Of a DNA stretch of 64,000 nt, positions 1 through 7,745 are shown piece after piece (the first letter of the stretch is position 1; the number at the start of each line of letters is the position of its first letter). The stretch spans positions 368,598-432,597 of the forward strand of contig JAJVIE010000003.1 in NCBI GenBank assembly GCA_022072175.1, in the 5' to 3' direction. Source of the stretch: Candidatus Omnitrophota bacterium (GTDB lineage: Bacteria; Omnitrophota; Gorgyraeia; 2-02-FULL-51-18). A program made the position numbers and the translations under genes. The notes beneath the pieces were generated by a model, which was given only the letters and a program-made list of their open reading frames with translations, made no database searches and was not told where the DNA came from.

Positions 1-24
1 GGAGTGCTAACAATGTGTTCGGGG

Positions 25-50
25 ACGGCTTTCAGCAAGGTCAAAGCCGT
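25..50. other. Stem-loop of unknown role at the window edge
   Basis: Eight-base arms ACGGCTTT (25-32) and AAAGCCGT (43-50) are perfectly complementary around a 10-base loop. It could belong to the 3' end of an RNA or leader lying upstream of the window. I cannot identify a family. Confidence 0.4.
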
Positions 51-53
51 TGC

Positions 54-82
54 TTGCAGTGGCCGACCCGGGGTTATATAAT
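54..82 (+). promoter_or_regulatory. Sigma-70-type promoter for the DUF212 gene
   Basis: TTGCAG (54-59) is separated by exactly 17 bases from a perfect TATAAT (77-82). A start near 89-90 would leave a leader of about 32 bases before the ATG at 122. The -10 box lies inside the hairpin described at 69-96, so the two signals overlap. Confidence 0.55.
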
Positions 83-96
83 AACCTCGTTTTTTT
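69..96 (+). terminator. Rho-independent terminator of an upstream gene
   Basis: An 8-bp stem (69-76 with 82-89, one G-T pair) closes a 5-base loop and runs straight into seven T residues (90-96). It would end transcription entering from the left edge. Confidence 0.6.
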
Positions 97-121
97 ACAA
101 TAATATAAAGAGCTTAACTGA

Positions 122-583
122 ATGCTGGACGGATCCAACACGCTCTTCGCGCAGCTCGGCCGCAACAAGATCTTCCTGACGACGCTTTCGGCCTGGGCTA
201 TCGCCCAGATCCTGAAGGTCCTGATCGGGGTGGTCCGGGAGAAGCGTTTCAATTCCAAGTGGTTCCTCAGCTCCGGGGGGATGCCCAGCTCCCACGTGGC
301 TCTGTCCATGTGCCTGACCACCTGCATGGGACTGCACTACGGGTTCGATTCGGGATTGTTCGCGATGTCGTTGGGTTTTGCGTGCGTGACGATGTTCGAT
401 GCTCAGGGCGTACGGCGCCACAGCGGCCAGCAGGCCGAGGCGCTCAACAAGGTCCTCGAGGACCTGTATGCCCACAAGGGCCTGCAAGAGGAGCGGCTCA
501 AGGAGCTCCTGGGACACACGCCCGTGGAGGTCTTCGCGGGCGGGACCCTGGGCATTCTGATCGCCATCCTGGCCTACAGCTGA
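122..583 (+). CDS. DUF212 / divergent PAP2 family membrane protein
   Basis: The 153-residue product matches the DUF212 family (divergent PAP2, YuiD-like), whose members are usually about this length. Visible signatures are GGMPSSH at residues 52-58, the equivalent of the acid-phosphatase/haloperoxidase phosphate-binding loop; MFDAQGVRRHSGQQA at 91-105; and a C-terminal GHTPVEVFAGGTLGI stretch. Hydrophobic segments near 20-38, 58-90 and 135-152 indicate an inner-membrane protein. The substrate is unknown; lipid phosphate or undecaprenyl-phosphate chemistry is often guessed from the PAP2 relationship. No Shine-Dalgarno motif is obvious before the ATG. It has its own promoter, and accA begins about 20 bases after its stop, so the two may be co-transcribed. 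Confidence 0.85.
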   Translation: MLDGSNTLFAQLGRNKIFLTTLSAWAIAQILKVLIGVVREKRFNSKWFLSSGGMPSSHVALSMCLTTCMGLHYGFDSGLFAMSLGFACVTMFDAQGVRRHSGQQAEALNKVLEDLYAHKGLQEERLKELLGHTPVEVFAGGTLGILIAILAYS

Positions 584-605
584 AGACCTATCTCGAGGAG
601 AGTTG

Positions 606-1637
606 ATGCTGACCGTATTGGATTTTGAAAGACCCATCCACGAGCTCGAGAAGAAGATCCAGGAGCTCCGCAGTCTGTCCGACGACGGCAACCTCAACCT
701 CCAATCCGAGGTCAAGAAGCTCGAGGGCCGGCTCGATGATCTCAAGAAAGAGACTTACGCCAACCTCTCGCCCTGGCAGCGCGTGCAGATCGCCAGGCAT
801 CCCAAGCGCCCTTACGCGCTCGACTACGTCCGCATGCTGTTCACGGATTTCATCGAGCTCCACGGGGACCGGACGTACGCGGACGACAAGGCGCTGGTCG
901 GCGGTTTCGCCAAGTTCGACGGCACGCCGCTCCTGGTCCTCGGACATCAGAAGGGCCGGGACGCCAAAGAGAACATCATGCGCAACTTCGGCAGCGCCCA
1001 TCCCGAGGGCTACCGTAAGGCCCTGCGTCTGATGAAATGCGCCGAGAAGTTCAGGCTCCCGATCGTCGCCTTCGTCGATACTCCCGGGGCTTATCCGGGC
1101 ATCGGCGCCGAGGAGCGCGGACAGGCCTACACCATCGCCGTCAACATCCGCGACATGGCGCGCTTGACCGTGCCCATCGCGGTCTACGTCATCGGAGAGG
1201 GCGGGTCCGGCGGCGCGCTGGGCATCGGTGTGGGCGACCACGTCGCGGTCCTCGAGAACGCGTACTATTCCGTCATCTCGCCCGAAGGTTGCGCGGCCAT
1301 CCTCTGGAAGGACCGTGGCCGGGCTCCCGACGCGGCCGCCGCTCTGCGCCTGACGGCCAGGGAGTTGTTGGAGATGTCGCTGATCGACGAGGTCGTGCGG
1401 GAACCGCTCGGCGGGGCGCACCATGACGCCGAGGCCGCCGCCGCCGGGATCCGGCAGTCCCTGCGCAAGGTCCTCAAGGACCTCGAGGGCTCCGACGGGC
1501 GGGCCTTGGTCGCGTCCCGTTACGCCAAATTCAGGAAGATGGGTATCTTCGACAACGGCGCGATGCCCGTGCTGAGCAAAACCCGGCAGGCCCATGACAA
1601 AAGACCGAGAGCTAAAAGAGTATCGAGTGCCCAGTGA
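606..1637 (+). CDS. accA: Acetyl-CoA carboxylase carboxyltransferase subunit alpha
   Basis: AccA (343 residues) pairs with AccD to transfer carboxyl from carboxybiotin to acetyl-CoA, giving malonyl-CoA for fatty acid synthesis in the cytoplasm. The sequence is collinear with the family: an N-terminal LDFERPIHELEKKIQEL coiled region, SPWQRVQIARHPKRPYALDY, GDRTYADDKALVGG, FVDTPGAYPG, and the GEGGSGGALGIGVGD crotonase-fold core near 198-212. Adjacent TTG (603) and ATG (606) can both start; I chose ATG behind GAGGAGAG. accD and the biotin carboxylase genes are not in the window. The last 44 bases overlap the next gene, which implies translational coupling to a regulatory operon, an unusual partner for accA. 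Confidence 0.95.
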   Translation: MLTVLDFERPIHELEKKIQELRSLSDDGNLNLQSEVKKLEGRLDDLKKETYANLSPWQRVQIARHPKRPYALDYVRMLFTDFIELHGDRTYADDKALVGGFAKFDGTPLLVLGHQKGRDAKENIMRNFGSAHPEGYRKALRLMKCAEKFRLPIVAFVDTPGAYPGIGAEERGQAYTIAVNIRDMARLTVPIAVYVIGEGGSGGALGIGVGDHVAVLENAYYSVISPEGCAAILWKDRGRAPDAAAALRLTARELLEMSLIDEVVREPLGGAHHDAEAAAAGIRQSLRKVLKDLEGSDGRALVASRYAKFRKMGIFDNGAMPVLSKTRQAHDKRPRAKRVSSAQ

Positions 1638-2019
1638 CCTCTCTGAGGTCCAGCGGGCGAGCGCAGATATCCTCGATTTTTTGAAGACGGTCCCGCTGAG
1701 CGAGGGCGGGCTCTTCGATCTGCGTCTCTGCCTCGAGGAAGCGCTCATCAACGCCATGAAGTACGGCAACCGTCTGCGCCCTGAAGTGCCGGTCGAGGTG
1801 GGTGTCGAGATCGACTCGGACGAAGTGCGCATCCGTGTCAAGGACCAGGGGCCCGGATTCGACGTCGCCCAGCTGGCGGATTGCACGCAGAGCGACAATC
1901 TGCTCCGGACGCGCGGGCGCGGCGTCTATCTGATCCGCAAATTGATGGACCGCGCGGAGTACAACGCGTGCGGTAATGAACTGTTGATGGTCAAGCGGCT
2001 GCCGAAGAGGAGGGGGTAA
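1594..2019 (+). CDS. RsbW-like anti-sigma factor / serine kinase (GHKL ATPase)
   Basis: A 141-residue HATPase_c_2 domain protein. The N-box is LCLEEALINAMKYGNR, the G1 box VKDQGPGFD, and a G2-like GRGVYLIRKLMD follows. This is the minimal single-domain form seen in SpoIIAB/RsbW proteins. Those phosphorylate a STAS antagonist and bind a sigma factor or other partner. The stop overlaps the ATG of the STAS gene (TAATG), the classical pairing of kinase and substrate. No sigma factor gene is present, so the target need not be a sigma factor. The accA overlap and chosen ATG are discussed under accA; a later start would cut into the conserved N-terminal strand. Confidence 0.88.
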   Translation: MTKDRELKEYRVPSDLSEVQRASADILDFLKTVPLSEGGLFDLRLCLEEALINAMKYGNRLRPEVPVEVGVEIDSDEVRIRVKDQGPGFDVAQLADCTQSDNLLRTRGRGVYLIRKLMDRAEYNACGNELLMVKRLPKRRG

Positions 2020-2345
2020 TGACGGTCAAGGTGATCCAGCGGGACGGAGTGAACGTCTTTCAGGTGAACGGCGAGATCAACATCAGCACCTCTCCCGAGC
2101 TGCGCAAGTCCTTCGAGACGCAGCCCTCCAAGAAGATCGTGGTGGACCTGGAGAAGGTCAGCTACATCGACAGTTCGGGTCTGGCGACCCTGGTCGAGAT
2201 CCTCAAGAAGACCAAGATGCAGGGCGGCAGTCTCGGTCTGTCCGGCCTGTCCGAGAAGGTCCGCAGTCTGTTCGAGATCACCAAGCTCGACAAGCTCTTC
2301 TCGATCCACCCGACGCTCGACGCCGCCGTCGAGAAGGTCCGCTGA
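2019..2345 (+). CDS. STAS-domain anti-sigma antagonist or MlaB-like subunit
   Basis: A 108-residue single STAS domain. The conserved phospho-acceptor loop reads YIDSSGLATLVEI, with D51-S52-S53-G54; in SpoIIAA-type proteins the second serine is the phosphorylated one. Context supports two roles. The gene before encodes an RsbW-like kinase, so it could be a partner-switching antagonist. The gene after encodes MlaE, so it could be the STAS subunit (MlaB equivalent) that sits on MlaF in the transporter. Both could be true. It starts with ATG overlapping the upstream stop. Confidence 0.88.
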   Translation: MTVKVIQRDGVNVFQVNGEINISTSPELRKSFETQPSKKIVVDLEKVSYIDSSGLATLVEILKKTKMQGGSLGLSGLSEKVRSLFEITKLDKLFSIHPTLDAAVEKVR

Positions 2346-2364
2346 GCCCGGGAGCCGTACCCCT

Positions 2365-3159
2365 TTGATCACAGCCCTCGACTCCATCGGCCGGCTCACG
2401 CACGGGTTCCTGCGCCAAGCCGGCGATATGTTGGCGATGTTCTGCCAGTGCCTCTTCTGGATCGTCGTGGGGCCGTTCAAGCGCAAGCCCGTCCCGGTCA
2501 AGAACTTCTTCGCGCAGACCGTTTTTTCCGGCTGGGACTCGTTGTTGATCGTGATCTTCGTGGACTTCTTCATCGGGATGGTCCTGGCGATGCAGTCCGC
2601 CTACCAGCTCGAACAGTTGGGAGCGACCATCTACGTGGCGGCGCTGGTCGGCGTCTCGATGACCCGCGAGATCGGACCGGTGCTCACGGCGCTGGTCATC
2701 GCCGGGCGCGTCGGCGCCGCGATCACCGCGGAGCTGGCGACGATGAAGGTCACCGAACAAGTCGAAGCCCTACAGACCATCGGCCTCAATCCCGTCCGGT
2801 ATCTCGTGGCACCGCGCCTGCTGGCCCTGGCCCTGATGCTGCCCGTACTGACCGTCATCGGGGACCTCATGGGCATGGTCGGCGGCTATGTCATCGGGGT
2901 CACCAACCTCGGGTTGGGCTCAGGGCTCTATATCGATACGACCATCGAGTTCCTGACCAACAAGGACATCCTGACGGGCCTGCTCAAGAGTTTTGTGTTC
3001 GCGCTCATCATCGCGATGATCTCCTGTCAGCAGGGGCTCGGCACGGAGGGCGGCGCCGAGGGCGTCGGACGCTCGACCACGCGCAGTGTCGTGACGTCCT
3101 TCATCATGATCATCGTCGCCGACGCGATCCTGACGGCGCTGTTCTATTTCGCGGGGTAA
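2365..3159 (+). CDS. mlaE: MlaE-family lipid ABC transporter permease
   Basis: The 264-residue permease belongs to the MlaE family, the inner-membrane channel of MCE systems that move phospholipids between the membranes. The family signature is visible as GAAITAELATMKVTEQVEALQTIG, the coupling region with the conserved Glu-Gln pair. It is followed by NPVRYLVAPRLLAL. Five to six hydrophobic segments fit the family. The start is TTG at 2365; no internal ATG gives a better N-terminus. It is followed two bases later by the ATPase and then by the MCE protein, so E, F and D are one operon. Confidence 0.93.
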   Translation: MITALDSIGRLTHGFLRQAGDMLAMFCQCLFWIVVGPFKRKPVPVKNFFAQTVFSGWDSLLIVIFVDFFIGMVLAMQSAYQLEQLGATIYVAALVGVSMTREIGPVLTALVIAGRVGAAITAELATMKVTEQVEALQTIGLNPVRYLVAPRLLALALMLPVLTVIGDLMGMVGGYVIGVTNLGLGSGLYIDTTIEFLTNKDILTGLLKSFVFALIIAMISCQQGLGTEGGAEGVGRSTTRSVVTSFIMIIVADAILTALFYFAG

Positions 3160-3161
3160 GC

Positions 3162-3974
3162 ATGAGCTCGTCCCACCACGAACGCAAGCCCGTCATCAGC
3201 GTCAAGAACCTCGTCAAGAGCTTCGGCGGTCGGCGCATCCTCAACGGCGTCACGCTCGACATCCTCGAGGGGGAGACGTTCGTCATCATGGGCGGCTCGG
3301 GCTGCGGCAAGAGCACGTTCCTCAGGCACCTGATCGGCTCGCTGCGACCGGACTCCGGCGAGGTCTGGATGTTCGGCGAGGATATCGCCAAGGCGGACGA
3401 GGACCGGATGCACGAGATCCGCAAGAAATTCGGCATGCTCTTCCAGTCCGGGGGGCTCTTCGACTCGATGTCGGTGGGTGACAACATCGCCCTGCCGCTG
3501 AGGGAGCACACCAAGCTCGATGACAGCATCATCCGGATCATGGTCCGCATGAAGCTCGAGCTTGTCGGTTTGAGCGGCTTTGAGGACCTGATGCCGTCGC
3601 AGCTGTCCGGAGGCATGAAGAAGCGCGTCGGATTGGCGAGGGCGATCGCGCTGGACCCCAAGATCGTCTTCTATGACGAGCCCACCGCGGGCCTCGATCC
3701 GGTCATGACCGGTGTCGTGGACAAGCTCACCATCGACCTGACCAAACAGCTGGGGATCACTTCCGTCGTGGTCACCCACGACATGAACAGCGTTTTTCGC
3801 ATCGCGGACCGTATCGTGATGCTCCACAAGGGCGAGGTCCTGCAGATCGGCACGCCGGAGGAGATCCGGCACGCCAAGGATCCGATCATCCAGCAATTCA
3901 TCAACGGCGACCCCGAGGGACCGATCTCGTTCCTCCAGAGGGGCGAAGGTTATCTGGACAAACTCACGGCGTAG
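3162..3974 (+). CDS. mlaF: MlaF-family ABC transporter ATP-binding protein
   Basis: The 270-residue ATPase powers the MlaE permease. Visible motifs: Walker A GGSGCGKST, Q-loop LFQSGGLFDSM, the signature LSGGMKKRVGLARAI, Walker B IVFYDEPTAGLDP and the switch histidine VVTHDMNS. The LSGGM..R signature and the LFQSGALFDS-type Q-loop are typical of MlaF rather than of importer ATPases. ATG at 3162 lies two bases after the mlaE stop; a longer open frame runs upstream through mlaE, but the homology starts here. Confidence 0.93.
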   Translation: MSSSHHERKPVISVKNLVKSFGGRRILNGVTLDILEGETFVIMGGSGCGKSTFLRHLIGSLRPDSGEVWMFGEDIAKADEDRMHEIRKKFGMLFQSGGLFDSMSVGDNIALPLREHTKLDDSIIRIMVRMKLELVGLSGFEDLMPSQLSGGMKKRVGLARAIALDPKIVFYDEPTAGLDPVMTGVVDKLTIDLTKQLGITSVVVTHDMNSVFRIADRIVMLHKGEVLQIGTPEEIRHAKDPIIQQFINGDPEGPISFLQRGEGYLDKLTA

Positions 3975-4004
3975 GCCGGTCGAGCAAAGGAGACGGGAGC
4001 GCGC

Positions 4005-4727
4005 ATGAAGAACGTCATATCCAACGAGACCAAGACCGGCGCATTGGTGCTCGTCAGCATCCTTCTGCTGACGGGCTTGGTGCTCAAGGTGGGCAATTTC
4101 AAGTTCTTCCAGGAGGGCTACCTCCTGAGAACGCGGTTCATGTACTCGGCCGGCGTCAAGAAGCATGCGCCGGTCCGCTTGTCCGGAGTGGACGTGGGAG
4201 AGGTGAAGGACATCCGCATCATCTACGGTGACCAGACTCTCGTCGAGTTGGACCTGTGGTTCGAAGAGGGCGTGAAGGTCCGCAAGGATTCCAAGGCCAA
4301 CGTGTCCACGCTCGGGATGATGGGCGAGAAGTACATCGAGATCCGCGTGGGTACCCCGCAGGCCGAGTACGCTCTGCCCAACGAGCTGATCGAGGGGGTG
4401 GAGCCCGTTCGTCTCGAGGACCTGTTGGAGATGGGCACCAAGGTCGCCGAGGACATCGGTCAGACCGCCCGCGATGTGAGCACGCTGACGCGCAATATCG
4501 ACGGCACGCTCACCGAGCAGAAGCCCCGCATCGGACGGATCTTCGCGAACCTGGAGGACACCTCGGTGAACTTCAAGGATTTCAGCGAGGATATCAAGTG
4601 GCATCCCTGGAAACTCCTGATGAAGGGCAAGGAACGCAAGAAAGAGGAGATGTCACCCGCCCCCGTCGATACCGGGCTCAGCTCCGAGCAGGCGGCCTCC
4701 AAGAACAATTTCGGCCCGAGGCGTTGA
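4005..4727 (+). CDS. mlaD: MlaD/MCE-family periplasmic lipid-binding protein
   Basis: A 240-residue protein with one N-terminal membrane anchor (about residues 13-30, ALVLVSILLLTGLVLKVG) and an MCE domain from about 38 to 115 (TRFMYSAGVKKHAPVRLSGVDVGEV). A helical C-terminus follows (TARDVSTLTRNIDGTL). It is anchored in the inner membrane and forms the hexameric ring that takes or gives lipid at MlaE. A GAGACGGGAG stretch precedes the ATG. The C-terminal 40 residues are charged and low in complexity. Its stop overlaps the start of the FecR-domain gene (TGATG), tying the transporter translationally to the downstream secreted proteins. Confidence 0.9.
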   Translation: MKNVISNETKTGALVLVSILLLTGLVLKVGNFKFFQEGYLLRTRFMYSAGVKKHAPVRLSGVDVGEVKDIRIIYGDQTLVELDLWFEEGVKVRKDSKANVSTLGMMGEKYIEIRVGTPQAEYALPNELIEGVEPVRLEDLLEMGTKVAEDIGQTARDVSTLTRNIDGTLTEQKPRIGRIFANLEDTSVNFKDFSEDIKWHPWKLLMKGKERKKEEMSPAPVDTGLSSEQAASKNNFGPRR

Positions 4728-5533
4728 TGGACCGCCCGCGTTCCGTTATCCTCTCCTTCGCGATGATCGCGGCGGCGTGCCTTGCCGTCCCGGTCGCGGC
4801 TCAGGGATCGGATGTCAATGTCATCGAGCTGTCGGGGCAGGCCCAGTGGCGCGAGTCGTCCGACAGACCCTGGAAGGACCTGCGCAAGAGCCAGTCGGTC
4901 TCCGCAGGCACGGACCTGTTGACCGGAGCGGATGCGAAGATCGAACTGGCCTTCCCGGGCAAACAACGCTCGGTCGTCCGCATCGGCCCGGACTCCCTGG
5001 CCCAACTTGTATCCATCGATCCGGTGAACGTTCGCATCAACCAGGGCCGCATCTTCGCGCTCGTCCGGGACCTCAAGAAGGGTTCGACGTTCCAGGTCAG
5101 CTCGCCCACCGCTATCGCTTCGGCCCGCGGCACCGGCTGGTCCCAGACCCCGGGCTTGGTCGAGGTCTTCGAGGATACGGTCGGCGTGAAGGGCGCCGGG
5201 GGCGAGGAGGTGGAGGTCGGCGAGGGATTCGGCCTGCCGATCGGCGAGGACGGTGACCTCGGAGAGGTTTTTGCTCTCGATGATGAGGCTCGCGAGAAGT
5301 TCGAGGAGTTCAAGGAAGACGCCACCGAAGAGGTCGATCAATTCAAGGCCAACCAGGACCTGCCCGAACTCGATCAATTCGACCCCAATGCCGAGCTTCT
5401 GGACAACAAGGACGAGTTCGATGACCTGAAGGACCAGGAGATCCTGGAGAAAGCCCTCGAGGGCTCGGACGATTCCGGCGGTACGACCGGCGGTACGACG
5501 ACCGGAGGCACCACGGGTGGCTATAACGTTTAA
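4727..5533 (+). CDS. FecR-domain secreted protein with acidic tail
   Basis: A 268-residue protein with a signal peptide (residues 1 to about 26, ending VPVAAQG) and a FecR domain at about 35-160. The core pattern is GTDLLTGADAKIELAF, then GRIFALVRDLKKGSTFQVSSPTAIASARGTGW, the strongly conserved FecR signature. A highly acidic, probably helical region (about 165-250, many D, E and K) follows. The end is a Thr-Gly repeat tail. Classical FecR proteins relay TonB-receptor signals to anti-sigma control, but stand-alone periplasmic FecR domains of this kind have no proven function. The ATG overlaps the mlaD stop. Confidence 0.85.
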   Translation: MDRPRSVILSFAMIAAACLAVPVAAQGSDVNVIELSGQAQWRESSDRPWKDLRKSQSVSAGTDLLTGADAKIELAFPGKQRSVVRIGPDSLAQLVSIDPVNVRINQGRIFALVRDLKKGSTFQVSSPTAIASARGTGWSQTPGLVEVFEDTVGVKGAGGEEVEVGEGFGLPIGEDGDLGEVFALDDEAREKFEEFKEDATEEVDQFKANQDLPELDQFDPNAELLDNKDEFDDLKDQEILEKALEGSDDSGGTTGGTTTGGTTGGYNV

Positions 5534-5547
5534 AGCCATGTTAATAT

Positions 5548-5576
5548 TTGATTAACTCTGGTAAGTAATGTATATT
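5548..5576 (+). promoter_or_regulatory. Promoter for the second FecR-domain gene
   Basis: TTGATT (5548-5553), 17-base spacer, TATATT (5571-5576) in an AT-rich 70-base gap. It allows the 5606 gene and its followers to be transcribed separately from the Mla genes. Confidence 0.5.
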
Positions 5577-5605
5577 ATTAGGTATACATGCAACCGGAGA
5601 GCTTC

Positions 5606-6751
5606 ATGCGCCTGACATCGACATCGTGCTGGCCCCGTACGATCGCAGTGCTCGTGTTGGTCCTCGCCAGTTCCGCCCCCGCCCTGTATGCCGCTGAAGC
5701 CAAGATCGTCGCCGCCGAAGGAGTCGTTGAGCTGAGCCGGGATTCCGGCAACTCATGGGCGCCTGTCGTGGTGGGGGATCTTCTGCCCGCGGGCGCTCAA
5801 CTGCGGACGGGTCAGGGCCGAGCTCAAGTCGCCTTCATCGCCGATCAGCGGAGCGCCGTTGATGTCCGCGCGACCTCCCGGGTGGTCGTGGCCTCCGTCG
5901 AGCCCGCGCGCGTTGAGATCCTTGAAGGCCGGGTCTTCTCCCTCATCAAGGATGTCCGTCCGGGTTCCTCCTTCACGATCGTCACGCCGACGGCCATCGC
6001 CGCCGCTCGCGGTACAGGCGGAGAGCACGGTCTCGACGATCTGATCGTTCGCGATGGAACTTTCAGCGTGCAGACTCCCAACGGCGAGACGCGCGATATC
6101 TCCGAGGGCACCGGCGTCGAGTTCGAGAATGAGGGTTTTGGGGCGTCGTTCGAAGCCGTCGACAGCTTGGAGTGGAATGGTTTTTCGGAAGAAGCCCAGG
6201 ACAACCTCGATCGAGAATCACCCGCTCCCTCAGGCGGTGAGGATCGCGATAAGAAAGGGTCCGGTCCCGGAGGTCCCGGGGGACCCGGAGGTCCCGGAGG
6301 ACCCTCGACGGTCGACGGTTCCGGCGTCGACAGCGCTCCTTTTGCGGAGGTCTCTCCGGTCCGCGCTCGAACCAGTCGCGATCCGGCGGCGCTCGACGGC
6401 GACATCCGCCCTGGCGCCGGCATTGGCGCTGAATCCGTGCCCCGCGAGCTCGACCCGGGTCCTGAGGGAATGGACATGACCGGATCCGGCGCCGTGGAGG
6501 ACCCGGTGGCGGAGCCTAATGAGTTCCCGGATTTCGTGGAGACCCGGGGGACGCCGGCATCCGACCTCAGGGACGCACAGGACCGTGAAATGCCTGTCCC
6601 GATGCGCGCTGAGTACCCCGGGGCGATCGTGCCGACCGAAGCCTTGGCGGGCACGCGCGAGAATTTCGATGATTCCCGCACGGACGAGAAGCTCGCCGAC
6701 AGCCTCCGTTCGGACCCCTTACCGCAGCCCAGCCCAAGTCCAAGCCCCTGA
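5606..6751 (+). CDS. FecR-domain secreted protein with Gly-Pro repeat
   Basis: A 381-residue paralogue of the preceding FecR protein. A signal peptide (ending LYAAEA) leads into a FecR domain with LLPAGAQLRTGQGRAQVAF and GRVFSLIKDVRPGSSFTIVTPTAIAAARGTGG. The C-terminal half is low in complexity: a short run of Gly-Gly-Pro units near residue 225, then acidic and proline-rich sequence ending in Pro-Ser repeats. I start at ATG 5606, with GGAG at 5596-5599; an ATG at 5588 in the same frame has no ribosome site and would weaken the signal peptide. Two FecR proteins in a row next to a beta-barrel suggest an outer-membrane assembly, but no function is known. Confidence 0.82.
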   Translation: MRLTSTSCWPRTIAVLVLVLASSAPALYAAEAKIVAAEGVVELSRDSGNSWAPVVVGDLLPAGAQLRTGQGRAQVAFIADQRSAVDVRATSRVVVASVEPARVEILEGRVFSLIKDVRPGSSFTIVTPTAIAAARGTGGEHGLDDLIVRDGTFSVQTPNGETRDISEGTGVEFENEGFGASFEAVDSLEWNGFSEEAQDNLDRESPAPSGGEDRDKKGSGPGGPGGPGGPGGPSTVDGSGVDSAPFAEVSPVRARTSRDPAALDGDIRPGAGIGAESVPRELDPGPEGMDMTGSGAVEDPVAEPNEFPDFVETRGTPASDLRDAQDREMPVPMRAEYPGAIVPTEALAGTRENFDDSRTDEKLADSLRSDPLPQPSPSPSP

Positions 6752-6776
6752 TGGTCGAGCGGATCATGGAGGCGGT

Positions 6777-7745
6777 TTGAGAGCGGCAGCAAGATCCATC
6801 GTTTTTTTACTGTGCGGGATGGTCCTGCCTGCGTTGGTTTCCGGCATCACGCCGGAGACGGCTCATGCCGCCGACAGCCCCTGGAAGGTCCGCGCTTCGG
6901 TGGTCTCCGGTCACGACAACAACGCGACGCTGGATCCGACGCGTGAGGGGGACTTTTTCTTCCAGGAGAGCGCGAGCGTCGACTACCGCCGCTTGATCAA
7001 CAAGCGCCTGCAGGCCCGCCTCGGATACGATGCTTTTAACGTCAACTATATGGACGTCACCGACCAGAACGCGCTGTTCCAGCGCGGCGGGGCGGGCCTG
7101 GACACCGTGCTCATCCCCAAGAAGACCGTGCTCGAGACCGACTACACCTACAGCTTCGTGTATTTCCCGCGCAACGACTCGGTGACCTTCGACGAACACG
7201 AGGTCCGGGCCGGACTGCGACACCGCTTCACGGACGCGGTGCTCCTGCGCAACGCTTATTCGCTGAGCCATCAGGCGTTCGATTCGCGCAAGCTTCGCGG
7301 GGCGGACGCCGTGCTCAGCGGCGACGACCGTGAAGACACGCGCCACGCCATCGAGCACGAGGTCGGGTTCAAGTTGATCGAGCGCACGTACTGGAAACTC
7401 CTGCATCAGCGTACGTGGTCCGACTCCAACGACCTGTTCCACGACTACTACGATTATGTGGCCGACAAATACCAGGTCAGCGTGGCCTTCACCGTGATCC
7501 CCAAGGTCCAGTCGTTCCTCAAGCTGTCCTACGAGCGCCGCGACTACGACAATCGCCCGTTGCTCAATGACGATACGACCGTCGAGACCGACGATATCTA
7601 CACGGCATCGCTGGCCTGCTTCTATAAGATCCGCAAGGACGTCTCGCTGGGCGCGATCTACACCTACCGCCAGAAGGAGTCCAACGAACCCACTCAGCGC
7701 TACTCGGGCTCGCTCTCCACTCTTGGACTTTATTACTCCTTTTAA
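6777..7745 (+). CDS. Predicted outer-membrane beta-barrel protein
   Basis: About 322 residues starting at TTG 6777, behind GGAGG (6768-6772). This start gives a clean signal peptide (MRAAARSIVFLLCG...) with likely cleavage after AHA. The mature part alternates short polar and aromatic strands with charged turns (YSFVYFPRNDSVTFDEHEVRAGLRHRF and similar) and ends in LGLYYSF with a C-terminal aromatic residue, the usual outer-membrane barrel signal. I estimate 12 or more strands. I do not recognise a specific family; it resembles the surface barrel partners found beside FecR/CHASE2 genes. It probably sits in the outer membrane and may conduct or sense something for the FecR proteins upstream. 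Confidence 0.72.
   Translation: MRAAARSIVFLLCGMVLPALVSGITPETAHAADSPWKVRASVVSGHDNNATLDPTREGDFFFQESASVDYRRLINKRLQARLGYDAFNVNYMDVTDQNALFQRGGAGLDTVLIPKKTVLETDYTYSFVYFPRNDSVTFDEHEVRAGLRHRFTDAVLLRNAYSLSHQAFDSRKLRGADAVLSGDDREDTRHAIEHEVGFKLIERTYWKLLHQRTWSDSNDLFHDYYDYVADKYQVSVAFTVIPKVQSFLKLSYERRDYDNRPLLNDDTTVETDDIYTASLACFYKIRKDVSLGAIYTYRQKESNEPTQRYSGSLSTLGLYYSF

Noticed and set aside
588-1898. Long minus-strand open frame opposite accA (also similar ones opposite 9444-11330, 13574-15652 and 52564-54186)
   Set aside because: These mirror high-G+C coding DNA on the + strand, show no family motifs, and are low-complexity Arg/Gly/Pro/Ala or Leu/Asp/Val-rich translations.
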